Shown here in pieces: positions 40,675-51,026 of a DNA stretch of 64,000 nt. A program made the translations under genes and the position numbers. This DNA is from Meandrina meandrites (lineage: Eukaryota > Cnidaria > Anthozoa > Scleractinia > Meandrinidae). The notes under the pieces are model-generated. The model was not told where the DNA came from, searched no databases, and saw only the letters and a list, made by a program, of their open reading frames with translations. The stretch is taken from the NCBI GenBank assembly GCA_963693305.1, contig OY855903.1, forward strand, positions 35,761,251 through 35,825,250. The letters run 5' to 3'. Every line of letters begins with the position of its first letter. Position 1 is the first letter of the stretch.

Positions 40675-40985
40675 CTATTCCTTTGCTATAAAAGATTCTA
40701 TCACATCGGAAAACTCGCAGAAAGCTGACCGTGTTTGAAATCGCCCCGTAATGCTTTGCAAGCCCTTGAGCACGTCATGTATGCCTATGGGTTGTGTCTC
40801 TTGTTGATTCCTTCGATAGTGGTCACAAAATCTTCTATAGTGTGTTTGTTTTAAACCTAGTGATAAGATTGTTTTGTTTTTCCTTTTCAAGGGGATTCTA
40901 ACAGGAACTGGGCCAAAATGATATGCAGAGCTCTTATGTATACTCGTGCTGTAAGGGTCTGGCGCAAATAGTCTCCAGCTAACTG
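40675..40985 (-). CDS. Unidentified exon-like ORF with splice acceptor
   Basis: On the minus strand a frame of about 100 codons begins after a possible ATGGGTAG acceptor (about 40990). It runs through SWRLFAPDPYSTSIHKSSAY, HFGPVPVRIPLKRKNKTILS and GLKQTHYRRFCDHYRRNQQE to a stop at 40675. The composition is protein-like (balanced, with Pro/Arg/His clusters), unlike the AT-driven frames around it. I do not recognise the family. It could be the last exon of a host gene or part of a transposon gene. Confidence 0.35.
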
Positions 40986-41740
40986 TTGACTACCCATGTT
41001 CCTTTTTTAAAGCCTTCTGTAATGCTTGTGGCTTAAAATACCTTTCTGCAACCTACAAGCTCATTTCAGCATTTCAGAAATGTAAAAACAGTGGTGAAAG
41101 GCTCAAGAATTGCAAATCACGCCTGGTCACACAAAAGTGGTTTTAGAACAAGGAAAACACCAGAAGCCTGGCATACCATGCTAACTCCCAATGTAGATAA
41201 CAATTCCTGTCCATTCCCTTGACAGCACAACATTCATTTTTAGACTATTTTGCTTGGTACAAGAAAAATAGAACAATTGGGGGGATCTTGGCACTCTCTG
41301 ACCCACATTTTTGTGAACTCTCAAAGGACTGTTTTAATTTGTCAAGGGAATACTTTTCACTGTGGGCAATAAAAATGTCACTGGATAGGAATGCGTCAGC
41401 ACTTCTCAATCCCAAAGTGTTATTTCACATGTCGCTTGTCATTTAGCCTGTCTAGCCTTTTGCAAACTACAGGTAGGTATTTTCCAAGATCTGTGCTCTT
41501 CATCGATTGAATCGCTTAGTTTTACATGCCTAAAAGCTGCTGTGAGTCTTCATTGTCAAAGGATATTGGCCAATGCTATTTTCTATTGTTACAAGTCTAT
41601 TGTTTGTCGACTTCATTGAAAGAAGTATTTTTAGCTTGTCGCGCAATCTTTCTCGGTAACCAAATGTACAAGAAGATTGGCGCCTCGTGGCAGATATTTA
41701 CAAACTGCCAAGATAATTTTTTTTGTATTCTGAGCACGGA
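40986..41740. other. No gene seen
   Basis: Frames such as 41219-41446 lack domain signals. Treated as non-coding. Confidence 0.4.
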
Positions 41741-41962
41741 GAATTCCTTTCACGGACCTGATCACGATTTAATGCAGCTTTTCAAGACTTAACAAAGGAA
41801 AATGGTAATGTACAATAATGCTTCGAACTTAAATGGAATATTTTGAAGGATCGAATTCACGGCCTTGATCACGACTTAATGCAGCTTCTCAAGACTTCAG
41901 AAAGGAAGATTGTAATGTACAATATTGCTTCGAACTTGAATGGAATTTTTAGAAGGGTCAGT
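41741..41962. repeat. Tandem duplication, two units of about 112 bases
   Basis: Unit 1 from 41741 (GAATTCCTTTCACGGACCTG) and unit 2 from 41853 (GAATTCACGGCCTTGATCAC) share GATCACGATTTAATGCAGCT-like and AATGTACAATA.TGCTTCGAA stretches with scattered differences. Confidence 0.8.
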
Positions 41963-42249
41963 AAAGCCACTGAGTGACAAATTGACTGCAAAAAGCCGTC
42001 AGGCTAAAAATTAAGACTTACGCTTTAGCACGAATAATGCAGGATTTCATGGCTTCAAAAATGTGCAGAATTTTGAAGCTTTTTAATACATAAGTAGCTA
42101 CATCTTGAAATGAGAATTAATCTAAAACAAGTTTCTTTCATTTGTCCAGTTTACGTTTGGAATTTTAGGCTTTTGAAGCGAATTGATTTGAAAAGCACAT
42201 GGTGACATCTGATACGCATCAGACTTGCTACCGGCAGTACTTCAGAAAA

Positions 42250-43210
42250 TCACAAACAAGGATTTTTATTATTAACAGCTTCAAAAAGATGTCTGGTCAT
42301 AATGCGGCAAACTGACCCCACGCAGCTAAAAAGCAAAATAAACTGGCCTACTACGCTAGCAACAGTTTTAACGTGAACATTGTGGGAAGGCGGCTGAAAT
42401 GACAATGTTCCGAGTTCGGTAGTCAATTTAACAATACGATCATCGGTAGCTTTAACAGAGCCATCAATGGTGTTGAGAATAACTCCTAGCCAAGTGATAA
42501 TCTGAACTGGCTCCCACAGGGACTTATCCTCATTAGGGACGAAACCAGACTTGAGCAAATCAGAATGAACGATTAAACTGTTTAATTTGGCAGAAATGTG
42601 ATCAGCTCCCCCTCCTAAACCATCGTTGAGAAAGATAGCAATAGGTATACCCCAACTTCGCCAGGATTTCTGAAGCGGTTTAAGCATATTGGTAAAAATA
42701 AACGGTGAGGGAGAGGCCAAAAGGAAGAACATAAAATTGAAAGTATCTGAAATTAACAGTGCCAAAATGCAAAGTACAAAATTTCAATATGATGGTTACC
42801 AGACTTGAGATTGAATCTGAATAAATAAAAACCCTTGTCAAATATCTGCGTGGCCACAGACAAGTCTTCACACTTGAACTTCTGCTTGTAGACGAACACG
42901 TTCACGGTTTAAGATTCAAAATTAACCTTTGTTTACCCGAGCTGCGCGTTGAAATGGAATGCAGATTAACAATGTCCAGCGAGGAAAAAATTTCTTCAAT
43001 GAGGTTAGAATCAAGAAGGTCATTAACGGGGTGAGACACACAATGACTGTTAGAACATGCGGAAGCATTGTTAGGTTTGAAGAAAGGTGTCGGAAGTTGG
43101 AAAAATGGATTTTGTATCCTTGACTAATGACATTCAGAATAAACTGAGAAACTTTCAATACACTTTCTGAGCCTTCCCCGAACTGAGGGCTGATGAGAAG
43201 AATCAATGTC
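42250..43210 (-). pseudogene. DIRS-like retroelement reverse transcriptase region, broken
   Basis: The minus strand encodes FNLKSGYHHIEI-like and RYFQFYVLPFGLS segments, then PSPFIFTNMLKPLQKSWRSW, then GIPIAIFLNDGLGGG. The last is the RT catalytic region: the expected YLDDG reads FLNDG, losing one catalytic Asp. It continues into SGFVPNEDKSLWEPVQ and ITWLGVILNT. This order is typical of DIRS1-like elements of cnidarians, where an RT-RNase H is coupled to a tyrosine recombinase. Several frame changes occur and no recombinase is attached downstream. Confidence 0.65.
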
Positions 43211-43800
43211 AATGTGAATCTTTAAACGCTTCCAAAACTTGGGAAGTGAGATTGCAAGAAGTGCTGAGATCTAGCTGACTTTCACACAAAACTTCAGAAA
43301 ACGAATCACTTGAGTTAAAATTAGAACACACTACACCTGATATATTCTGTTTCTTTAGTCGTTTTGGACTGGAGATGACTGTTTGGCCATCACTGGGCAG
43401 CATGCTCGCCAATGTCCAGGCTTGCCACAGCCAAAACACGTGCCGATATTTGGTTGACGGGATGGGAAGGTAGGAAAGTTAAAGCCGGACTGAAAGGACT
43501 GCGGTTGAGGTTGTGAGCTTGTCGAAGCAACTGGCCCCTGGCTAGGCGAAGGTTTCTTCCCGGTAGTCGATGGCAAAGCCTTCTTCTTCTTGTGGGTGGA
43601 AATAGCCACACGGGCGCGCCGCTCCGCACTGTAAATTCGTTTTTCATCGTCCGAATCATCAGCCAGATTGTGTTGCTTGCTTGTACTCATCGATAGTACT
43701 CCAGCCAAACTCTGATTTATCAGCAAGAAGTATGTGCTTTTGCCCAGGCCTAGTTGTTGTATCTTGTGCCGACAAAATAGTTATTTCAGCCGCCTTTGCA
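43209..43800 (-). pseudogene. Retroelement Gag-like segment with CCHC knuckle
   Basis: The minus strand encodes KHILLADKSEFGWSTIDEY, then (after a frameshift near 43690) DDSDDEKRIYSAERRARVA. A Ser/Pro-rich spacer and the zinc knuckle CFGCGKPGHWRACC (C-x2-C-x4-H-x4-C) follow. It lies upstream of the DIRS-like RT on the same strand and is probably its Gag. The N-terminal Gag part is not upstream on this strand; a matching part is found inverted at 43904-44116. Confidence 0.6.
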
Positions 43801-43903
43801 AGCTCATTCATCAGAAATAACATTTTTCTGTGCAATTAAATCAAATATAATTCACATTTATTGCAAAATCCAGAACTAACATTCATTAATGACTTAGAAG
43901 GAG

Positions 43904-44116
43904 GTGAGTGGTGGAATTAGTTCACAGTTAGCAAATCTTGTTGACAAAATGGTCAAAACAATGTTGTTAGAGGACAACGCTAAAGAAAAGCTGGGAAAAT
44001 ACAACAGACCTCAGAATTGTGAAAACTTAGTAAGTACAAGGGTCGACCCTGAAATTTGGGCTAAAATGAGAGAAGTTCCCCTGAGCCAGAAGCAGGATCA
44101 GGGACAGAACACTTAA
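43904..44116 (+). pseudogene. Gag N-terminal segment, inverted relative to the rest
   Basis: The plus-strand frame [20 protein letters not shown], then [20 protein letters not shown] and WAKMR resembles the N-terminal domain of DIRS-like Gag proteins (a RPENCxxL...VNPxIW block). It points away from the CCHC/RT part (43800-42250, minus strand). The two pieces are therefore head to head, implying an inversion or two separate insertions. Confidence 0.5.
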
Positions 44117-44594
44117 AGGATTTATCCATTTCAGCCACAGCTTCAAGAACTTTTGCATACTCCTTATCCACCAAAAGGGCTATAAAATACTCTTTGAATT
44201 GCTTCTTTGAGACAGGAAACTTCTCTCTAAGCACCCTGACAGTTTGGCAGCTTTAGCTAGCTGCTTTGCCACTGCCAAGGTGTCATAATTGTCAAAATCC
44301 TCTCTTGTGAACCTGGGACATCAGAGAGACTGCCAGCATCCCCTTGGGTTTTAATCCTGGCAGTCAGTTGTGCAAGGAGGTTGTTCTCAAACAAACAACA
44401 AGAGGAAGGTATGAACAAAACATCTACAGCCTGCCAACTTGAGTGGGAAAATGGTAAAACAAAACACAAAGGATAAGCACACAAGAAAAGAAAAAGACAT
44501 TACAAAAGACACAGAAGACATGCAGGAACCCACCCAAAGGATGGCAGCCTTAGCATCAGCAAACCAACTAGGGTATTAGACATCCTTTCAGGAT
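44117..44594. other. No gene assigned
   Basis: Minus-strand frames (for example KEYAKVLEAVAEMDKSF) look protein-like but too short and interrupted for assignment. Confidence 0.35.
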
Positions 44595-44892
44595 ACCAAA
44601 GGAAAAGGACATGAAAATGATTTGCAAGAGTATGTGAATTGAAAACGTAAACGAATGGGAGACACTGACACCAAACTGTTATAAACAAATTTAATATGTA
44701 AAGAGACAACAGTTTGAGAATAAATCAAATTATGACAGGAATGAAAGGTGTTCTAAAAGGGCAGGGAAACGAAGGCACAACAATCAATTGAACACCAAAG
44801 TAGATGCAAATGGCACAACAGAAAAACAGTATAAAAGTAAAAATTAGTTTTAGGGCAATAAAACTAGGGGAGACAATGTAAACCATGACAAT
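44595..44892. repeat. Dispersed repeat, copy B
   Basis: Second copy of the repeat at 39898-40170, same orientation, diverged by indels (for example a TGTTCTAAAAGGGCA insertion before GGGAAACGAAGG). No coding capacity. Confidence 0.75.
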
Positions 44893-44967
44893 AAGCTTCG
44901 ATGTCGTCTCATCCTATCATTGGGAAGGGAAGTGTATACAAGCGGTACTTTAAAAATCATAAAAATT

Positions 44968-45900
44968 TTATCTTGAAAGCAAAAGGGTTGAAACATGTGT
45001 AAGAGTCCCTTTAACCTTGCAAATTTTCCCTGATGCTTTTTTATAATGCCTGGTGGAGTTCTGTTTGTTGACTAGAATTATCCACCTGCCATTAGATGAT
45101 GTGGGGGCCCGCTCGAACCGCTTTACCTTGGCATTCTCGAGTGGCCCAGGTCTCGATGCATTTTTGCAGAGAGTTTTCACAAGTAGATAATTTCGCACAG
45201 TGGTAAATTCGTTCTGTGATGGCACATAATGCTCAACAGCTTTCCCTAGGATCTTTATGGATTCTTTGGCCACTGCACTTTCTTCCAAGGCACGAAGGTC
45301 TTCAGAAGTTACCTTGTTGTAGGCCCTGTCAACCTTTCTTTTATTTTATTGATAAGTAACACACTACTTTACAAAAATAGAAGGATGAACCATTACCTCC
45401 AAGATAGTTTGTTAAGCTTCTCTTTATATTTGCATGGTTTTTTCAACCTTTCTGGTGATGTGTTGCTGGGCTGTTTTTTGATGTATTGTTGTGCGGTATT
45501 CTGGAAACCGTTTCTGCAGGCCAACAATCCATAAACAATCTTTAGGTGGCAGAAGGTCTTTGTTGTAGAAGAGCGATGCCTGTCGATCTGAGTGACAGCT
45601 GTCAAAAACGCCGACATTTCCAAAAAAAACCTGACTCAGCCAAAGTCGTGCATGTGACACTCTGCTTTCCTGTGGTGTGACCGTTTTTTTGCTCCTTTCC
45701 CTTGCCTTTCAACTTTTTTCCTGTTTCTTTTTCACCTCCTCATCATCATCTCCCTCCTCCTCTTCAATCTGGTAATTATAATTGTCTTCACTTGCATGGT
45801 CATCATCATCCAAATTTCCCATATCTTCATCACTGTATTGCTCTTTCTCCAAAGCCTTCATGATCTTCTGTTTAGGACCATCATCTCCTCACGTTAATCT
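44968..45900 (-). pseudogene. Fragment of a recombinase-like multicopy gene
   Basis: At 45288-44968 the minus strand encodes FTTVRNYLLVKTLCKNASRP followed by GPLENAKVKRF. The RPGPLEN box matches a cnidarian tyrosine-recombinase-like family as I remember it. Further upstream (45620-45400) are frames with HQK...QQYIKKQPSNTSPERLK, which could be a core-binding region. At 45900-45700 is an acidic/Lys-rich segment. Frames shift repeatedly and no catalytic Tyr segment follows. Family membership is tentative. Confidence 0.35.
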
Positions 45901-45936
45901 CTTGGCTTTGTTCTTCTTGCTTTCTGGATATTTAGT

Positions 45937-46118
45937 AAATAAACCCCTTCAGGTGGCTGGTATGTTGGCGGATAATGCCTGCGGCTGAGAGATTGTCCGA
46001 AAAATAAACATTTGGCCGAGAAGCGAAGCTTCGAGGGCAAATGTGAAATTATGAGGACAATCTCTCAGCCAAAGGCATTATTCGCCGACATACCAGCACG
46101 CCAGAAAGGGGTTTATTT
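45937..46118. repeat. Foldback repeat with nested inner palindrome
   Basis: The left arm (AAATAAACCCCTTCAGGTGG ... CTGAGAGATTGTCC, 45937-45997) is inverted in the right arm (GGACAATCTCTCAG ... GGGGTTTATTT, 46053-46118) with few mismatches. Inside, ACATTTGGCC...GGGCAAATGT is again inverted around the perfect dyad CGAAGCTTCG. No ORF. Confidence 0.85.
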
Positions 46119-46648
46119 ATTTTATAACCCTCCGATTAATTTTCACCCACGTCTCATAAAGCACTTGAAAGAAAAAAGCCAGTGGCGATCGGATGACGAT
46201 TGCAAATGATGTAAGCAAGTACCATTGCTTGGTTGAATTTATGTTATTCAAACTGTGATTGGATTAAAACTTGACAGATTGTCATGTCAAACATGCTCTC
46301 GCAGCGCCCCCTAGATAAAAAACTCGAAAACTCGGCGCTTTTATAATAATTTTACTATTGCGCTGCTCAAAGACACCAGTCAAAAACCGTGTTAAAAGTC
46401 TTGGGGGAAAATGAAATCATTTCAGTTGTCCTTGGGTGGACTGAAAAAGAAATTACAGCCGTGTAACACAGAATTTGCGAAGTTTGGAGCAGAAGGATTC
46501 ACATTGAAAGTGGATTGCTGGTGATGAACTTGACTTTGTTGCTGAATGCTGGCAGAGGACGTGGCTGAAAACGATGGAGTAGTTTGAAGAGACACAGCTG
46601 GATGTACTGGCTGAACTGAGTTCTGCTGTGTGATAAACCGACTTGCGA
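46119..46648. other. No gene assigned
   Basis: A Ser/Gln-rich minus frame at 46422-46652 (QTTPSFSATSSASIQQQSQV) directly follows the recombinase pseudogene and may be its C-terminal extension in a shifted frame. Otherwise unassigned. Confidence 0.35.
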
Positions 46649-47841
46649 TCACGGATGATTCAAACTGCTGCTCGATGTTGGTCGAGCATTGTAAGCCTCG
46701 ATAGATTTATCACTGGCGTGGTCCGTTACGCTCTTCACTCGGCAATTTTCTAAACCGGCAGCTTTCAGTACAGTGACTGACGTAGCACGAATGCAATGGG
46801 GAGTGTAGACATGTGCAAGACCAGCTTTGTTGCACATCTGTGAGCATATTTTCCAGCTTGTGTTTTCCCATCGGCACGTTACAATACCAGATCTCTCAGA
46901 CGCACAGAATGAACTCGCATTGTGGTTCTTTGGCTTTTACCACAGGGCATTGCATCTTGGCTCCCTTTTCGCCAAATACTTCTCGAGGGAAGTCAGAGGA
47001 CAATGGGGATTTCCTGGCCATGCCATCATCACAGACTGAGTTTCGTCTTCGTTGTCGTTGATACCACCAGGATGATTTTTCGTTGCTCTCTCGCTCAGGA
47101 TGAATTACTTCAGCCCACCAGTTGTTGTTTTCAGCTGTAAGTCGCCCGGTTTCATCGCGCGTTGGTTCTCAAAGCCTCTCTTGCCAAAGTGAAGAACTGT
47201 ATAAAACCATGCTGTATTTACCAGACTCTCAGGACTATCCAGGCCGAGTTGGTTGGCGGCGTAAAGGGCTTCAAGGTCCTCACTCGAAATTTTGCGCTTG
47301 TGCTTAGTTGACGAAATTAACCCTTGTCGTGCGAGATCTTTCAGTAAAGCATCAAGAGGTTTGTTGGCCTGTTTGAATTCCTTATCTCTAATAATAGAAA
47401 AAAACTTTTTTTGAGGGGAACCAGACAAAAATCTGTCGAGCCCGGAACGAATTGCTTTCATGGTGTTGCGACTGTACGGTTTTCCTTCAACATTTCTTGC
47501 TTCTACGTAAAAACGTTTCAACATGGCCGACAATTCTTCAGGATCCATACTTTCGAGAGTGGTTGGAATTTCTCTCTCTTTTCTCCATGCTAAAAGTTGG
47601 ACGAGAACGTTTTTTATAGTAAGTGCACTTTGTTGTAATTCTGTTCTGTAGCCTTCACTATACGACAACTTAGAATGACTCAATTTGAGTTCTCGTTGAC
47701 TCGTAACTTTTCCTTACCTTCAAATACGTTCACAGCATACTTTGTTGATTTTTTTGTGTTTTCCGGAACAGCATTTGCAACTAGTTCCTTAATTTCACCG
47801 TCACTGGATTCTAGAAAACGTGTACTTTGTTTTTCTTCCAT
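46649..47841 (-). pseudogene. Crypton-like tyrosine recombinase gene, intron-containing, broken
   Basis: Exon 1 runs from ATG 47841 (MEEKQSTRFLESSDGEIKEL) to 47718 with a GTAAGG donor. The intron 47717-47590 ends in TTTTAG. Exon 2 resumes in phase with WRKEREIPTTLESM, then MLKRFYVEARNVEGKPYSRN (core-binding domain) and HFGKRGFENQR (first catalytic Arg region). A TAA at 47105-47107 and further stops or shifts follow. The last part encodes HCIRATSVTVLKAAGL (H-x-x-R), VTDHASDKSIEAY (catalytic Tyr) and a Ser-rich tail. Catalytic residues are recognisable, but the protein is interrupted at least three times. Such genes belong to Cryptons or domesticated Crypton-derived (DUF3504-like) genes. Confidence 0.7.
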
Positions 47842-47917
47842 AGGAAATTAAAGAATGTAAACACTTTGAACTATCTTTGTTTGTTCTTGTCACCGAAAAA
47901 TTGGACAACAAATATCA

Positions 47918-47958
47918 AATCGGACGGGGGGTATTGCCTGATACCCGTCCTCCGATTT
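47918..47958. repeat. Short hairpin (about 18-base arms)
   Basis: AAATCGGACGGGGGGTAT and ATACCCGTCCTCCGATTT form an inverted repeat with a TGCCTG spacer. It could be the core of a small MITE. It lies just upstream of the recombinase pseudogene. Confidence 0.7.
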
Positions 47959-47959
47959 T

Positions 47960-48924
47960 GTACCTCATGATGTGTTTTGTCCAATGAGCACGCACGAAAA
48001 TTAATGGGTGGGTTATAATTTTTGGTATCTTCATCTGATTCTTCAACAGTTCTTTCTTCCTTGTCATCCGTAGAATCCTGGTACAATCTGTTTCTTAACT
48101 AAGTCGGTGGAGGACCTTTGACATTCATTTAACTATTTCTTACATCACAATAGAACCTCAAAATCTTTGTCCGATCCTGACAGGGTTTAGATGACAATAA
48201 CAATTAAAAAAATTTAAAAAATACCCTGAAACATTTGAAGATTCTGTATTTTTTCTAGTGGGTCTAGCAAACTGGAAGCCCAATTTTTTTCAATTTATTA
48301 CATTTTCCGGTAATCGGCTTACTTATTGCTCATTTGTTTTACTACATTTGGTGGCTCCTAAAGGAGCTGTTTTTTGCATTTACAGGGATTCTTGGCCTTT
48401 TCCTTTTTATGGTGCAGAGATGTCGGTATTTACTGTTTCGGCAATCTGTTCAGGTATAGCAATTTCTGGTGATGGAGGTTGTAGTAAAACCAAGTGCTAC
48501 ATTTTTGATCAGCATTGTTTAGGATGAAATCCACTTGCCTTGCTCGTCTCTTGTTTTTCGGCTACCCAACTGTGTGCCAGCAGTATCCATTTGCTTATCA
48601 GGTTTGGCAAATAGCCATTTCCAATGCAAAAGAGGATGAGTTTAGACGTGTCTTTATCCCCAATCAGCTTCTGCCAAAAAGCCATGTACTTTATTTAAGT
48701 GTCAGGGTATTTAGCTAAGGATAGCTAATTGGGGACACTAACATAAATACATACAAATATAAAAATATAATATACTAGTATTATATTAAATAGATATATA
48801 AATAGGAGTTAAGAATTAAAATATAATTTATAGGTTTAATTAGATAAGAATAAGTTCAGATTACTTAAATTAGTTGTATTATTATGTTGAGCAAGCATGA
48901 CAGCTGCATCTTCCTTCCAACGCA
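47960..48924. other. No gene seen
   Basis: AT-rich. Frames at 48258-48718 show no family features. 48750-48890 is very AT-rich. Confidence 0.45.
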
Positions 48925-49255
48925 CATGTTAGATTAACGGCCCGAACTGCTTTTTAAATTCATGAAGGCTTGTTTTGTTGCAGGGGTTTTTGTCCATGTT
49001 TCCCCAGAGACAGGGACCTAAATATCTTATGCTATGTTTACCATAGTTTATAGTGTTAAATCTTGGTATAGGGAAATCGCTACTATGCAAATCACAATTC
49101 TTAAGTTGCTTATAAAATATGTCACAAATGTATTTAGGTGCCATTAAATTCGTAACCTTGTACATTAATATCAGTAAATCTTGTAGCGGTCTATTTGCTG
49201 ATTGGTCAAAATAATACAAAGGATTTTTTGTTGCTGAATCAGGAGCCAGCATTCA
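48925..49255 (-). pseudogene. LINE 3' end fragment (CR1/jockey-like)
   Basis: The minus strand encodes LQDLLILMYKVTNLMAPKYI, then DFPIPRFNTINYGKHSIRYL and GPCLWG, the standard C-terminal block of CR1/jockey-like ORF2 (RLQDxLxLMYK...GKHSxRYLGPxLW). The ORF ends at 48929 with a short 3' UTR. 5' truncation leaves about 105 codons. Confidence 0.75.
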
Positions 49256-49767
49256 CAGTGCCGCTTGGAAATGGTCTGGAGAGACTCGTTTCCCAGGGGC
49301 TCTTACACTTCTGATAGAAAACTTTTGCCGCTACGATTTCTGCCCGGTTTACTTCGTTTCGCCCCAACTAACTGCCCCTGGGTCTCCGAGGATGGAATGG
49401 AGGAAGCTGGAGGAAGGCCAACCTTCTGCTCAATTCTTCACATCCATTATGATACGTGGACATGGTATACCTAGTAGATTGTTGTAAACAAAGGCTCGCT
49501 TGAAGCGTAGCGATGTAGCTAACGTACATACGAGTATATAAATTAGCCATGGCTGGCCGGCAATATTTTCAGCAGTGTATTTTTAAGCTACGCTATTCTG
49601 TTGAAGGCATTTTTCCAGGATAGGCCCTATCACATTTTCACACTACCTCAAAATAACCTCTTGCTGGGGTTGTTTCAGTAGAAATCACTCCAAACACCCA
49701 AGTATCAGGTCAATGTCTACCTCAGTTGCACTAAAACAGGAATTTTAACAATTGGTATGACCTCTTT
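49256..49767. other. No gene seen
   Basis: Non-coding spacer. GACTCGTTTCCCAGG and CTAACTGCCCCTGGGTCTCC look like words of a common dispersed repeat, but no structure could be defined. Confidence 0.35.
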
Positions 49768-49876
49768 GGGAGGCGCAGTGGCCTTATGGTTAGCGCGCTG
49801 GACTTCGGATCGAACAGTCCGGGTTCAAGCCCTGGCCGGGGCACTGCGTTGTGTTCTTGGGCAAGACACTTTACTC
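49768..49876 (+). mobile_element. tRNA-headed SINE, 5' part (type A)
   Basis: GGGAGGCGCAGTGGCCTTAT starts a tRNA-like head with an A box around TGGTTAGCGCGCTGG and a B box GGTTCAAGCCC (49821-49831). A GCACTGCGTTGTGTTCTTGG body and GCAAGACACTTTACTC follow. At about 49877 it switches abruptly into a different SINE. The 3' half of this same SINE type occurs alone at 56791-56933. Confidence 0.75.
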
Positions 49877-50240
49877 TGTGATCTTCACAGTGAATTTCCA
49901 ATTTTAAGCAATTGGAATAAAGAAGCCTGAAAAAAATCAGGGCTTGAACGGGATTCGAACCCGCGACCTCCTTGATACCGGTGCGATGCTCTACCAACTG
50001 AGCTATGAAGCCACACATTGGGAGCGAGGTCAATTGTGAGTTCATATTTTCCCGTGAAAGGAGTGAAATGATGTAATGTATATGAAATGATTCATATATG
50101 AACTGTGGATATATAAGAAGGTGATATGTGATCTTCGCAGTGAATTTCCAATTTTAAGCAATTGGAATAAAGAAGCCTGAAGAAAATCAGGTCTTCAAAG
50201 GTATTCGAACCTGTGACCTCTGCGATACCGTTGCAATGCT
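49877..50240 (-). mobile_element. tRNA-derived SINE (type B), one full and one partial unit
   Basis: The unit contains GTGATCTTC(G/A)CAGTGAATTT, GGAATAAAGAAGCCTGAA and a minus-strand tRNA-like head at 49941-50012 (GGCTTCATAGCTCAGTTGGT ... GGTTCGAATCCCGTTC). A body with GTGAAAGGAGTGAAATGATG and TATATGAACTG follows. From about 50127 the unit begins again and breaks off in the tRNA-like part near 50248. The tRNA-like parts have mismatched acceptor or anticodon stems, so they are RNA polymerase III promoter heads and not functional tRNAs. Confidence 0.8.
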
Positions 50241-50248
50241 CTACCAGA

Positions 50249-51026
50249 TTGTTAAAGACTTGTCTAGAATAGACGCATCATTCATCAAATTTGTCTATGC
50301 AGTTATATTTAGACAAATGATCTGTTTGATGAATAACCCACCTGGAGAGATAATGACTGGTAAATTGAACTAACATGAAAGTTTCCAGGCTAAAAGCCTA
50401 CAGGGGTCCTACCATTCATTTGGAGACTTATACAATAAACTACACTGTAGTATTCAAGAATTATGAATAATCACCTTCAAGGCAAAACAATTGAGAAATG
50501 GATGAATGCGCCTTGCCTATGGGGGTTGGGGGACTTTCTCCGACAACGATTCCTACATGAACAACTGCTGTACAACTGCTTCGATGCACATTATATTTCA
50601 CACAGTTTGTTAAAAGATACTTGTAATTCTTTATTTAAACAAGCTGGTTAGACTTCAAGACTGGTATGAAAATCAAGTTATTGAGTTGTATCATCTTGCA
50701 AGCAATATAGATAGTTATAAGTCCACTTCAAAAATCCAATCATTGTATCTTTGTTCTTACAATAGAATACTCTTGATGTTCCCATAACTGCTGAAAAACA
50801 ATGTTAGACCTCAGACATTGAATAAAACAATGCTTTTGGTTTGCCAATGGCCAAAGCACATAATCATGCTTTCTTTCTTGCAACAAATACAATTTTTTAA
50901 GTTTTAAGACTCTCTCAGAAAAAATTTCAGTGAAATGATGTCATAAGAAGGTTACAACAATTATAGAAAAATGAAACAAATGTTTGAAAAAAATTATAAG
51001 CAATGATACAAACAACCAGCTTTCAT
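50249..51026. other. No gene seen
   Basis: AT-rich spacer. The frame at 50463-50651 has no recognised domain. Confidence 0.45.

Noticed and set aside
49941..50012. tRNA gene on the minus strand
   Set aside because: tRNA-like head of a SINE: the acceptor stem has a C-C mismatch, the anticodon stem pairs poorly, and it is embedded in a repeated SINE body.
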